Origin: Streptomyces sp. NBC_00102 | GTDB taxonomy: Bacteria > Actinomycetota > Actinomycetes > Streptomycetales > Streptomycetaceae | DNA length: 64,000 nt | Assembly: GCF_026343115.1 (NCBI RefSeq) | Contig: NZ_JAPEMC010000001.1 | Location: forward strand, 3,987,501-4,051,500 | Direction of reading: 5' to 3' | In this document: in pieces, positions 36,520-44,537 of the stretch | Numbering within the stretch: position 1 is the stretch's first letter | How the letters are laid out: each line of letters begins with the position of its first letter | Made by a program: the position numbers and the translations under genes | The notes under the pieces: generated by a model | Told to the model about the DNA's origin: nothing | Seen by the model: the letters and a program-made list of their open reading frames with translations, nothing else | Database searches by the model: none

Positions 36520-37266
36520 GTGGTGAGGACTGCTGTGGTCACGGGAGCGGGCAGCGGTATCGGACGGGCCTGTGCCCTGGGCCTCCTGGCCGACGGATGG
36601 ACGGTCGTGCTGACCGGCCGACGGGAGGAGCGGCTGCGGGAATCGGCGCGCCTGGCGGACGCCTCCTGCCGCGCGCGTGCGGTGGTGCTGCCCGCGGACG
36701 TCACCGACCCGCAGTCGGTGGACGCGCTCTTCTCCGCGGTGGTGGAACGGTGGGGGCGGCTGGACCTGCTCTTCAACAACGCGGCCGACCTGATGCCGTA
36801 CACGGCCACCGAAGACGTGGACGTGGCGGACTGGCACCGGGTCATGGACTCGGTCGCCACCGGGGCTTTCCTGTGCTCGCGAGCGGCCTTCCGGATCATG
36901 AAGACACAGACTCCCCGGGGCGGACGGATCATCAACAACGGTGCTCCCTCGGCGCAGATACCGAGACCCGACTCGATCGCTTTCACCGCGGCCAAGCACG
37001 CCGTGGCCGGCATCACGCGCTCGCTCTCTCTCGACGGCCGCCGTTTCGACATCTCCTGCGGGCAGATCGACATCGGCAACGTGACTCCCGCCGACCGCCC
37101 CCAGCCTGCCGTCCGGCAGCCCGACGGCTCACTGCGGGTGGAGCCCACCATGGACGTCCGGCACGTGGTCGACACGTTCCGGGCCATGGCCGCCCTTCCG
37201 GTGGGGGTGAACATCCAGTCCGTCCTGGTGATGCCCAGCGCCATGCCCTACGTCGGCCGGGGGTAG
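36520..37266 (+). CDS. SDR-family protein lacking canonical catalytic residues
   Basis: A 248-aa classical SDR by fold. TGAGSGIG (8-15) and LLFNNAAD (83-90) are intact, so NAD(P) should bind. The catalytic set is changed: the Tyr position is Phe155 (FTAAK, Lys159 kept), the Ser 13 residues before it is Ala142 (NNGAPSA; Ser144 is two away) and the Asn expected near 112 is Val. Either Ser144 serves or the protein is not a normal dehydrogenase. GTG at 36520 with AAGGGG upstream (a second GTG at 36523). It is divergent from the aminotransferase and overlaps the convergent hypothetical gene by 138 bases. Confidence 0.82.
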   Translation: MVRTAVVTGAGSGIGRACALGLLADGWTVVLTGRREERLRESARLADASCRARAVVLPADVTDPQSVDALFSAVVERWGRLDLLFNNAADLMPYTATEDVDVADWHRVMDSVATGAFLCSRAAFRIMKTQTPRGGRIINNGAPSAQIPRPDSIAFTAAKHAVAGITRSLSLDGRRFDISCGQIDIGNVTPADRPQPAVRQPDGSLRVEPTMDVRHVVDTFRAMAALPVGVNIQSVLVMPSAMPYVGRG

Positions 37267-37779
37267 GCCCGCCACGTAAGCCTTCAGGGTCCGGCCGGGT
37301 ACCAGCAGACCGGCCCGCTCCCAGGCCAGCATCCGGTGCAGCCCGTCCAGGTGGATCAGCCCTTCCCGGACAGTCAGCCGTTCGTAGTCCGGACCTCCTA
37401 CCGCCCGGGCGCTCAGGAACACCGCGGTGGGTACGGCGCGCGACTGGCGGTCCAACTTGTGTGCACACAGCGGGTTGGAAAGGGTGTACGCGTCCCCGAG
37501 CGTCGTCAGCCGGGCGGCGGCGACCCGCACGGTGAGACCGGTTCTCGGGATCAGTTCGACGTCCCCTCCCTCGCCCAGATGCCAGGGCAGCACCACACCG
37601 CGGACTTCCGGTCCCTCCAGCAGCACTTCGTGCCAGCGGCCCTCCGACAGGGTCTGCGCGTTGCGGATGTGGCGCTCCGCCTCGTCGTTGGAGTTGGCGG
37701 TGTCCCCGGGGCGGTACGGGTGGTGCCGCCCGAAGTGGCTCAGTACCTCGTCGAAGGAGACGGCCTGGAGAATCCTCAT
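37129..37779 (-). CDS. Hypothetical protein (DUF6309-like), 3' end overlaps SDR gene
   Basis: A 216-aa protein starting RILQAVSFDEVLSHFGRHHP and containing EAERHIRNAQTLSEGRWHEV and VREGLIHLDGLHRMLAWERA, resembling a small streptomycete family I recall as DUF6309 (unverified). Homology-like sequence seems to end near LKAYVAGLPP. The remaining 45 residues are just the antisense of the SDR gene, so the natural stop was probably lost. The ATG overlaps the PhyH stop (ATGA), so the two are translationally coupled. Function unknown; it may be an enzyme partner. Confidence 0.68.
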   Translation of the reverse strand: MRILQAVSFDEVLSHFGRHHPYRPGDTANSNDEAERHIRNAQTLSEGRWHEVLLEGPEVRGVVLPWHLGEGGDVELIPRTGLTVRVAAARLTTLGDAYTLSNPLCAHKLDRQSRAVPTAVFLSARAVGGPDYERLTVREGLIHLDGLHRMLAWERAGLLVPGRTLKAYVAGLPPADVGHGAGHHQDGLDVHPHRKGGHGPERVDHVPDVHGGLHPQ

Positions 37780-38585
37780 GCCGCACGCCCGGCGCCCTGC
37801 GATTCGTACGCGCTGAAGTGACGTTCCTCGAAGAGTTCCTGCCACCGTTCCTGCCCGTCCCGGAGCTTCCGGCCGGCTGCCAGTATCCGCCGCCAGTACG
37901 GCTTGACCGGAGGCCACGGCTCCCCCGTGCGGCAGTACGACGCGTCGATCAGGTAGCGGTCCGGCTCCCCGGGCGCGGAGGCGCCCGCGGCGCGTCGGGT
38001 GTGGAACAGCGCGGAGTGAAGGACCACGGCGGACCCCGGGGGCAGTTCGGTGATCAGCGCCTCCCCGGGCAGGACCCCCGTCCCCAGATGGCTGCGGGCG
38101 TCCTTCTCCGCGACCTCGTGGTGCGAGCCGGGCAGCACGGCGAGAGCCCCCATGCCCGGCCGCAAGCCCTGGACGTAGTGGAGGACGTGAACCATCGGAA
38201 GCCGCCGATGGCGCTGAGGCCGCTGCTCGTAATCGTGGTGCCAGGGCTTGCCCGGAGCTCCGGGCGGTCGGCGGTCGCTGTGGAGGTGGTGGAACACGAA
38301 AGCGGGGCCGAGCAGGTTCTCGTTCTCCAACAGCTCCAGCAGTGGCGGGTAGGCGACCAGCTCGCCGTGCGCCGCCATCTCCAGCTCGACCGCTTCCGGC
38401 TCGGGGGACCGTTCGGGGCATAAGCAGGCGTCGATGGAACGCTGCCTGAGACCCGAGTCCACCCAGTGGTCGACCTCCTGTGTCAGGCGCCTCACGAACT
38501 CGGCGGGCAGCAGGCCTCGAAGGACCAGGAAGCCCTTCTCGTCGAACTCGTCGATCTGCGTTGCGGCATGCGAAGAGACGGTCAC
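37776..38585 (-). CDS. Phytanoyl-CoA dioxygenase (PhyH) family protein
   Basis: A 269-aa Fe(II)/2-oxoglutarate oxygenase. Motifs: FDEKGFLVLRGLLPAEFVRR at the N terminus, the metal motif PWHHDYEQRPQ (His-x-Asp), VHVLHYVQGLRPGMGALAVL, PGSHHEVAE and the distal metal His with the oxoglutarate Arg in SALFHTRRAAG. It probably hydroxylates an amino acid or small acid; PhyH members are frequent in natural-product clusters. GTG at 38585 follows GGAGGT. It heads a two-gene unit (ATGA overlap) near the aminotransferase and SDR. Confidence 0.85.
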   Translation of the reverse strand: MTVSSHAATQIDEFDEKGFLVLRGLLPAEFVRRLTQEVDHWVDSGLRQRSIDACLCPERSPEPEAVELEMAAHGELVAYPPLLELLENENLLGPAFVFHHLHSDRRPPGAPGKPWHHDYEQRPQRHRRLPMVHVLHYVQGLRPGMGALAVLPGSHHEVAEKDARSHLGTGVLPGEALITELPPGSAVVLHSALFHTRRAAGASAPGEPDRYLIDASYCRTGEPWPPVKPYWRRILAAGRKLRDGQERWQELFEERHFSAYESQGAGRAA

Positions 38586-38966
38586 GCGGCTCGACCTCCG
38601 ATGTACGCCGATGGGTGACCCGGGGGGTGGCACGGGTCTTGCCATCCATATCCCGGCCCCTCCGCGACCATGCCGTCACGCAGCGGAATGGCCGATCACC
38701 GGCGCCTGCGGTGTGACGCCGGTGTCTCGGAGAGGCGGAGAGGGTTTGCCGAAACGGGTGATGCACCGATGTTCGCGGGAGGACGGCCGGAATGCGCACT
38801 GGGGGACGGGAGCCGGTCCGACGTGGTGTGGCCCCGGGGCCCTTCTCCGAGCCGGGCAGCGTCTTCGAACTGCCGCCGGTCGACCGGCGACGCCTTGACC
38901 AACGGGCGCATCGTCACGCCGGTTGCGCGCCGTCAGCCGACATCGACGAGAGCGTGCCGCGAGCTC
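38586..38966. other. Gene-free region between PhyH and DUF397 genes
   Basis: No convincing gene is seen in these 381 bases. The part next to the PhyH gene must carry its promoter. Short frames such as one at 38696-38917 (-) are not supported by codon bias or an SD sequence. Confidence 0.5.
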
Positions 38967-39155
38967 TTACGCGGAGGCCGTGGCCGCGTAGGCGGCGAAG
39001 GCGCTCCAGGTGCCGGTGGCGACGGTGAGGACGGGGCCCTCGGGGTCCTTGGAGTCGCGGACGTGGATGGCGGTGGGGTGGGCGGCGATTTCGACGCAGG
39101 CGCCGCCTTCCTCGTCGCTGTAGCTGGACTTGATCCAGGCGTGCGTAGTGATCAT
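38967..39155 (-). CDS. DUF397 domain-containing small protein
   Basis: A 62-aa DUF397 protein with the signature WIKSSYSDEEGGACVEIA and VRDSKDPEGPVLTV. These small proteins are partners of Scr1/WhiJ-type HTH regulators and can act as toxin-like or inhibitory effectors in streptomycete development. Its ATG lies inside the end of the HTH gene (39152-39155), so the two are co-translated. Confidence 0.93.
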   Translation of the reverse strand: MITTHAWIKSSYSDEEGGACVEIAAHPTAIHVRDSKDPEGPVLTVATGTWSAFAAYAATASA

Positions 39156-39976
39156 CGTTCTCCTAGAAGACTTTCCAACAGGCCCCTCGTCTCATCCGTA
39201 TTGAGGGCCTGCGTTCGCAGCATCCCATATTTCTGGACGAGGATGGCGACCTCGTTGGGCTCGGGGACAATCCGACTTCCGCGCTGCGTTTCGGTGTATC
39301 CGATGCGCTGAAAGTCAGGGGTCTCCAACACGATGAAGGGTCCTCCGAGCCCAGCGTGACTCGTTCGCCCCAGGGGCATCACCTGAAGGGAGACCCCCGG
39401 CAAATCGGCGCACGTGCGCAGGTGCTGAAGAGTTGCGAAATACACCGCGTCGCCGTCGAGGCGATCCCTGATGATCGCCTCCGCAATGACAAAGCTCAAG
39501 GTGGGCGGGGTGTCGCGATTCAAGATTTCGTGCCTCTTCACACGTGTGGCAACCCGGTTCTCGATCTCCGCCGCGCTGAGAGCCGGAACTCGGTTGCGAA
39601 ACACCGCCCGTGCGTACGCCTCAGTCTGGAGCAGCCCCGGCAGGACCGCGTTCTCCCACCACGACAGTGCCAGCGCCTCGCGCTCCAGGTCCATGTACTG
39701 CTCGGCCCAGGCCGGGATCAGGTCCACCTCCGGCAGGTTCTCCACCGCTGTCGCCAAGGCGCCCTTGGTGTCGAGTAGTTCGTCCAGACGGTGTGCCAGA
39801 TCGGGGAGGAGGGCGCGCCTGCCCTGCTCGATCGAGGCGATCGTCTCGACCTGAACGCCGACGCTTGTCGCCAACTGGGCCTGGGTAAGCCCTGCTTCGA
39901 TACGGAACAGGCTGACCAGCTTGCCGACGAGCTTCATGGCTGACGCATTTCTGCGCTGCCGATTCCTGGTGTGCAT
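39152..39976 (-). CDS. WhiJ/Scr1-type helix-turn-helix regulator (DUF5753)
   Basis: A 274-aa regulator. The XRE HTH is LFRIEAGLTQAQLATSVGVQ then VETIASIEQGRRAL (about 23-56). A DUF5753 domain follows with WENAVLPGLLQTEAYARAVF, RVKRHEILNRDTPPTLSFVI and MPLGRTSHAGLGGPFIVLE. It pairs with the downstream DUF397 gene and the divergent ATPase gene, the standard three-gene arrangement of WhiJ/AbaA-type loci that modulate differentiation and antibiotic production. It probably represses its own locus through the palindrome at 40020. ATG at 39976 has GGGAGGG close upstream; an internal ATG at 39937 is possible. Confidence 0.88.
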   Translation of the reverse strand: MHTRNRQRRNASAMKLVGKLVSLFRIEAGLTQAQLATSVGVQVETIASIEQGRRALLPDLAHRLDELLDTKGALATAVENLPEVDLIPAWAEQYMDLEREALALSWWENAVLPGLLQTEAYARAVFRNRVPALSAAEIENRVATRVKRHEILNRDTPPTLSFVIAEAIIRDRLDGDAVYFATLQHLRTCADLPGVSLQVMPLGRTSHAGLGGPFIVLETPDFQRIGYTETQRGSRIVPEPNEVAILVQKYGMLRTQALNTDETRGLLESLLGER

Positions 39977-40019
39977 GCCCTCCCAATCCCCACGGGGACC
40001 CGTACGTCACGCGCGCGCG

Positions 40020-40044
40020 ACCCGTACAAAAGATTTGTACGGGT
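40020..40044. promoter_or_regulatory. 25-bp operator of the whiJ-type locus
   Basis: Arms ACCCGTACAAA (40020-40030) and TTTGTACGGGT (40034-40044) are perfectly complementary around AGA. A further GCGCGC flank on each side nearly extends the symmetry. A half-site GACCCGTAC also occurs upstream at about 39996-40004. The position between the divergent HTH and ATPase genes fits a regulator binding site. Confidence 0.75.
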
Positions 40045-40088
40045 GCGCGCACTGCATCACTGTAGTCACTGAGGGTGACTCTTGACCG

Positions 40089-40583
40089 GTGAATGAATCA
40101 AAAGGGACCACCCCTCACCTCGCGCCTCCCGCTCTCCCCGTGCGCCCCAGGCCCGCCGTCGCTGTCCGTGAGCTGCTCTTCTGGCGGCGACGCGATTCGG
40201 TCGCTGCGGTGAGGGAGTTCGTGCGGCGGGCCGCGCAGGAGTGGGGGCTCGGTGAGCGGGTGGGCGATGTCGTGCTGTGCGCGAGCGAGTTGGCGACCAA
40301 CGCGGTGCTGCACGGGGTGCCGGCCGGGCGGGGGTATCTCGTACGGGTCGAGAGGCTGGGCGGGGCGGCCGGGCTGCGGATCGAGGTCCACGACAGCGGC
40401 GACGGCCGGGAGTCGGTACGGGCCGCTGCCGGGGAACCGGCGCCGACCGAGGACGAGCCGGGTGAGGAGTCGGGGCGCGGGCTGATCATCGTCGACGCGC
40501 TCGCCGATCGCTGGGGTGCGGCGGTAAGGAACCCCGGCAAGATCGTCTGGTGCGAGTTCGCGGAGGGTGTTCCCCGCCGGTGA
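40089..40583 (+). CDS. ATP-binding (SpoIIAB/RsbW-like) regulatory protein
   Basis: A 164-aa histidine-kinase-like ATPase (HATPase_c, anti-sigma type). The N box is VVLCASELATNAVLHGVPAG (about 60-79). The G1 box is IEVHDSGDG, and the G2 region has ESGRGLIIVDALADRWGAA. No kinase domain is present, so it should act like the RsbW/SpoIIAB group or as a protein partner. It diverges from the HTH/DUF397 operon, completing the three-gene developmental regulatory module. GTG at 40089. Confidence 0.87.
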   Translation: MNESKGTTPHLAPPALPVRPRPAVAVRELLFWRRRDSVAAVREFVRRAAQEWGLGERVGDVVLCASELATNAVLHGVPAGRGYLVRVERLGGAAGLRIEVHDSGDGRESVRAAAGEPAPTEDEPGEESGRGLIIVDALADRWGAAVRNPGKIVWCEFAEGVPRR

Positions 40584-40698
40584 GAGCTCGTGCCTACGGC
40601 CCGATACGGGTCGGTGGGTGCCGGCTCGCGCCCGGCACCCGCCGCCCCGGCCCCGGGCGGTGTCCAGAGACTCACGACCGGATGGAGGGCGCGGGCTC

Positions 40699-41496
40699 TC
40701 AGAACGAAGTGGCGGTCTCGAAGTCGGACTGCCAGTACGTGACCACGGCGGAGCTATCGATCCAGACCGACTTGCTGAGCGGAACGGTCACCTGTCCGTC
40801 GTTGAAGCCGCCCAGGTTGTCCTGGAAGCTCACCCGCAGCGCCTTCACGTCGAAGCCGCCCTCGCCGCTGCCGTCCGCCGCCGAGGTGCGTACGGAGGCG
40901 TAGGCGGACTGGCCGGGCTCCAGGGCGATGACCGACTGCGGCACGCTGTTGTGGTCGTACGCCATGACCGCCTGGGCGCCCTCGTAGCCGATGCCCGGGT
41001 AGCCGACCGCGTTGCAGGTAGTCGAGCCGGTGTTGGTCACCGTCAGCAGCACGTGGTTGATCGGGCGGCTCAGGATGCTGCCCTTCACCTTGCTGTTCGT
41101 ACCGTCGCAGCTCGGGTAGTTCGGAGTGTCGTCGTCGCTGTCGGAGGAGCCTCCGGACGAGCCGTTCGACGAGTTGCCGGAACCCTGGGAGGTGCCCGAG
41201 GACGACGTGCCCGAGCCGGAAGCGGAACCCGAGGACTTGGAGCCGGAGGAACCCGAGGAGCCGGAGGAGCCCGAGGACTTCCCCTGCGTGGAGGTCTTGC
41301 CGTCGGTCGCGGCGGCGTCGGTGGCGAGGGGGGCCGGCGAGGCTGCGGAGTCGGCGTCCGCCTGGGACGAGGCGACGGCCCGGTCGATCGTGGCCCGGTC
41401 CTCGTCGCTGCAGGCCGTCAGGGAGAGCGCGCCGATCAGGGCGGCGACACCGAAGACGGAGGTACGGGTGATGCGGCGGGTGCGGAGCTGACGCAT
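40699..41496 (-). CDS. DUF4232 lipoprotein
   Basis: A 265-aa secreted lipoprotein. The signal is RQLRTRRITRTSVFGVAALI with lipobox LTAC (Cys at about 29). A Ser/Gly-rich linker of about 55 residues (SSGSSGSSGSSGSKSSG) follows. The C-terminal beta-rich DUF4232 domain (about 125-265) has HVLLTVTNTGSTTCNAVGYP and LEPGQSAYASVRTS. These proteins are anchored outside the membrane and their role is unknown. ATG at 41496 has GAGGAAAT upstream. Confidence 0.85.
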   Translation of the reverse strand: MRQLRTRRITRTSVFGVAALIGALSLTACSDEDRATIDRAVASSQADADSAASPAPLATDAAATDGKTSTQGKSSGSSGSSGSSGSKSSGSASGSGTSSSGTSQGSGNSSNGSSGGSSDSDDDTPNYPSCDGTNSKVKGSILSRPINHVLLTVTNTGSTTCNAVGYPGIGYEGAQAVMAYDHNSVPQSVIALEPGQSAYASVRTSAADGSGEGGFDVKALRVSFQDNLGGFNDGQVTVPLSKSVWIDSSAVVTYWQSDFETATSF

Positions 41497-41591
41497 GGTG
41501 GATTTCCTCTTTCTGAGAATCACGTGGTGGAAGAGCGGCGCCGGTTGGGCGTCCTGACGGCGAACCGGTGTACTGGACAATGACGTGGGTG

Positions 41592-41687
41592 TCAGTGCCG
41601 CAGGAGTGCGAGGGCCGCCGCGGAGACGGTGATCAGTGCTCCTGCGAACACGGTTCCGATGAGGGCTGCGAGGCCGGATCCGGGCAT
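41592..41687 (-). CDS. Small predicted membrane protein, 31 aa
   Basis: Reading the minus strand, ATG at 41687 opens PGSGLAALIGTVFAGALITV followed by SAAALALLRH and a TGA stop. Thirty-one residues form a single hydrophobic helix. A CGGAG ribosome site lies seven bases upstream of the start. It is 95 bases upstream of the DUF4232 lipoprotein gene on the same strand. Rest of the 41497-41891 gap is non-coding. It needs expression evidence. Confidence 0.4.
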   Translation of the reverse strand: MPGSGLAALIGTVFAGALITVSAAALALLRH

Positions 41688-41891
41688 GACGACTCCGTGT
41701 GTGAGGTGGGTGGGTTCGTGCCGTTCGCGGTCGGCGACCCGGCATGGCCACATGCTGTCCGGGTCCTCATCCCAGCGGCAATGGATCTCGGCCTACATGG
41801 GACGCCGGAACGCTGGAATGGCCTCTGACCTGCGGGTATGTGAGGTCCCTGGAACGCTCTTCCGGGACGGGAACGAGGGGGGAACTGTCGG

Positions 41892-43388
41892 GTGGGCACG
41901 GAAATCCAGGACTTCGCCGCAGCGCTGGTCGCGCTGAAGGAGCGGTCCGGCATGAGTTACGGGACGCTGGCCAAGCGGCTGCACATGAGCACGTCCACGG
42001 TGCACCGCTACTGCAACGGCGACGCCGTCCCGCCCGAGTTCGCACCCGTCGAGCGGATGGCGAGGCTCTGCCGGGCGACGCCCGACGAGATGGTCGAGCT
42101 GCACCGGCAGTGGATTCTGGCGGACCAGGCGAAGAAGCAGGGCGGAGCGCGGAGGGAACAAGCGCCGTCACCCGTCCCCGCTGCTCCCGCTGCCGCGCCT
42201 TCCTGGGCCCGGCCCGCCGAGGCGGAAGCGGAATCTGCCGAGGACGGTCAAACGGAGCAGGAAACGGAGGCGGGACCGAAAGCGTCCTCGGACGCGGCTC
42301 CGATCGTGAGTCCGGCCCCGGCCCCCGCCCCGATCCCGGCCCCGACTTCGATCCCGGCCCCCGCGCCGCTCCCGGCCGCATCCGAAGCCGAGGGACCGCT
42401 GGTGACGGGGCGGCAGGACAAGGCGGGCGGGCCCCGCCGTCCGCGGTCCCGGCGCACGCGCGTCCTGCTGGCCGCCGCCGTCGTGGTCGCGCTCAGCGTG
42501 CCGTCCGCGATCGTCGCCCGTAACCTCGCGGGCGGCTCCGACGACGGCCGGAACGCCGACGCCACCGGAGCCACCGCGACCGCCGTACGGAACGCCTCGC
42601 CGACCCCGTCCCGCAAGCCGTCCACCAAGCCCTCGGCGAGCGCCTCGGCCTCCGCGTCGCCGTCTCCTTCGGCGACCGCGTCGGACGGTCCGGACGCCAC
42701 GGCGTCCCCGGCGAAGAAGGGGACGGTGTCGTCGGACGAGGTGCCGCTGCGCGCCACCATCACCTCGTACAACTGGGACGCGCCCTGCGGGCAGTACACC
42801 CTGCTGGACGACGATCCGTCCGACGTACCGCCGCCACCGCCCCCGCAGAGCAGCCGGGGCTGGGCGAAGGCGCTGGGCGGGGTGGACGGCGGATCTCAGC
42901 TGCTGGAGGTGACGCTCCAGGGCTCCTCGTCCGAAGCGGTCGTCGTCAGCGCCCTGCACGTCCGGGTGGTGACGCGGAAGGCGCCGCTCGCCTGGAACTC
43001 CTTCTCGATGGCCGAAGGATGCGGCAGCAGCATTTTCCCGCAGAGTTTCGACATCGACCTCGACGACGCCCAGCCGAGGACGAAGCCGGTAGCCGGGAAG
43101 CAGGGGGACGAGGTCGTGCCCGCGCAGGACTTCCCGTTCCGTACGAGCTCCACCGACGTCCAGGTCCTCAACCTCGACGCCCATGTGGAGGGGCACGACG
43201 TGTCCTACTACCTGGAGCTCGACTGGACCAGCGGGGACCGCAGCGGCACCCTGCGCGTGGACGACCACGGCGAACCGTTCCGTACGAGCAGCGTCAAGGC
43301 CCGGCCCGAGTACATCTACTGGCAGGACCGGGCGCAGTGGATGGACAAGGACTACACCGATCCGGCCATGGCCGACGAGGGGGAGTGA
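41892..43388 (+). CDS. Membrane-anchored XRE-type HTH protein
   Basis: A 498-aa protein in three parts. An N-terminal helix-turn-helix (about 8-60) contains MSYGTLAKRLHMSTSTVHRY and CNGDAVPPEFAPVERMARLC. A Pro/Ala linker follows, then one membrane helix (RVLLAAAVVVALSVPSAIVA, about 190-210), a Ser/Pro/Thr-rich outer stalk and a C-terminal beta-type domain with PCGQYTLLDDDPSD and WNSFSMAEGCGSS. The layout resembles streptomycete one-component membrane transcription factors. It is followed 7 bases later by the IMPase-like gene. GTG at 41892. Confidence 0.8.
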   Translation: MGTEIQDFAAALVALKERSGMSYGTLAKRLHMSTSTVHRYCNGDAVPPEFAPVERMARLCRATPDEMVELHRQWILADQAKKQGGARREQAPSPVPAAPAAAPSWARPAEAEAESAEDGQTEQETEAGPKASSDAAPIVSPAPAPAPIPAPTSIPAPAPLPAASEAEGPLVTGRQDKAGGPRRPRSRRTRVLLAAAVVVALSVPSAIVARNLAGGSDDGRNADATGATATAVRNASPTPSRKPSTKPSASASASASPSPSATASDGPDATASPAKKGTVSSDEVPLRATITSYNWDAPCGQYTLLDDDPSDVPPPPPPQSSRGWAKALGGVDGGSQLLEVTLQGSSSEAVVVSALHVRVVTRKAPLAWNSFSMAEGCGSSIFPQSFDIDLDDAQPRTKPVAGKQGDEVVPAQDFPFRTSSTDVQVLNLDAHVEGHDVSYYLELDWTSGDRSGTLRVDDHGEPFRTSSVKARPEYIYWQDRAQWMDKDYTDPAMADEGE

Positions 43389-43395
43389 CCCCGGA

Positions 43396-44274
43396 ATGAA
43401 CGACCTGTACACGGTCTCCGAGGACGTCGGGATCGCGGCGGCCGGGGCGGAGGCGGGCGCCAGGGTGGTGCGCGCCCTCTACGGCCGGCGGCTCGCCCGC
43501 GTCGACAAGGGCGGCGGGGACTTCGCGACCGCCGCCGACCTGGAGGCGGAACGGGCGATCCTCGACACCCTTCGCGCCGCCCGGCCCGACGACGCGGTGC
43601 TCGGCGAGGAGGGCGGGCAGCAGGGCGCGGCCGACGCGGCACGCCAGTGGCTGGTGGACCCCCTGTGCGGCACGCTGAACTACGCCGCCGGGACCCTGGT
43701 GGTGGCCGTCAACGTGGTCCTGCTGGACGGGGATTCGGGCGGCGGGGCGGCCGCGGTGGCGGACCCCTTCGGCGAGGAGGTCTTCCTGACCGACGGCCGG
43801 AGCGCCTGGGTGCGCCGCGAGGGGACCGACGCGCCCCTGGAACCCTCCTCGGCCACCCGTCTGGTGGACGTCAACCTCGATCCGCCGTTCCCGAGTGCCC
43901 CCGGATTCCGGGCGGTGGACCTGCTGGCCCACCCCGGGTTCGGCGAGCGGTTCCGGCCCCGGGTGGTGTCCTCGACGCTCGCGGTGGCCTGGGTCGCGGC
44001 GGGCAAGCGTGCCGCGTACGTCACCGACGGCGGGGACCTCTCGGGCAGCGTGCACTTCGCCGCCGGAATCGCCCTCTGCCGGGCGGCCGGCTGCGTCGTC
44101 ACCGACCTCGACGGCGCCCCGCTCGGCCCGGCGGCCCGAGGGCTCGTGGTGGCCGCCGACGCCGAGACGCACGGGCTGCTGATCGGGATGATCGGAGGCA
44201 GAGAGCGTCGGCCGCGTCCCTCCTGGCCGACCGCGTCCAACCCCTTGAGCGGAGCCGGATCGAATGACGGATGA
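43396..44274 (+). CDS. Inositol-monophosphatase-family protein with altered metal ligand
   Basis: A 292-aa FIG-superfamily protein. The first metal ligands (GEEGG, Glu71/72) and Asp88 of the DPxDGT motif are kept, but the second Asp is Cys91 (WLVDPLCGTLNYAAG). Later LAVAWVAAGKRAAYV and a GGDLSGSVHFAAG segment replace the usual WDxAAG. Such CGT variants recur in streptomycetes, so it may have a different metal requirement or not be a phosphatase at all. ATG at 43396; co-directional with the HTH gene upstream, and its end overlaps the next small gene. Confidence 0.82.
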   Translation: MNDLYTVSEDVGIAAAGAEAGARVVRALYGRRLARVDKGGGDFATAADLEAERAILDTLRAARPDDAVLGEEGGQQGAADAARQWLVDPLCGTLNYAAGTLVVAVNVVLLDGDSGGGAAAVADPFGEEVFLTDGRSAWVRREGTDAPLEPSSATRLVDVNLDPPFPSAPGFRAVDLLAHPGFGERFRPRVVSSTLAVAWVAAGKRAAYVTDGGDLSGSVHFAAGIALCRAAGCVVTDLDGAPLGPAARGLVVAADAETHGLLIGMIGGRERRPRPSWPTASNPLSGAGSNDG

Positions 44275-44473
44275 AGTCGCCGCCTACCACTACCTCTGGG
44301 ACGGCTCCGAAGATGGCTGGGTCGTCCTCCGCACCCGGGTCGCGCTGGGCACCATCTTCAACACGCGGGAACGCGTCGCCCTCGTCATCGAGGACGACGC
44401 CGTGTACGCGCGGGTGATCCAACTCATGAGCACGCACGGGCGCCCGTTCCTGGACACCATCCCGCCGGAATAG
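44264..44473 (+). CDS. Small conserved-looking hypothetical protein
   Basis: A 69-aa protein (ATG) overlapping the end of the IMPase-like gene by 11 bases. It has AAYHYLWDGSEDGWVVLRTR and ALVIEDDAVYARVIQLMSTH. No family recognised. Good codon bias and translational overlap support it as real; function unknown. Confidence 0.6.
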   Translation: MTDEVAAYHYLWDGSEDGWVVLRTRVALGTIFNTRERVALVIEDDAVYARVIQLMSTHGRPFLDTIPPE

Positions 44474-44537
44474 GGCCATGTGGCCCGCCTCGGGCGCAGA
44501 CCCGGGCCGCGACTCCGCTCCCCGGTCGTCCTGTCGG

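Noticed and set aside
38696..38917. 73-aa minus-strand frame upstream of PhyH
   Set aside because: No SD, no bias and no recognisable domain; the region reads as promoter DNA.
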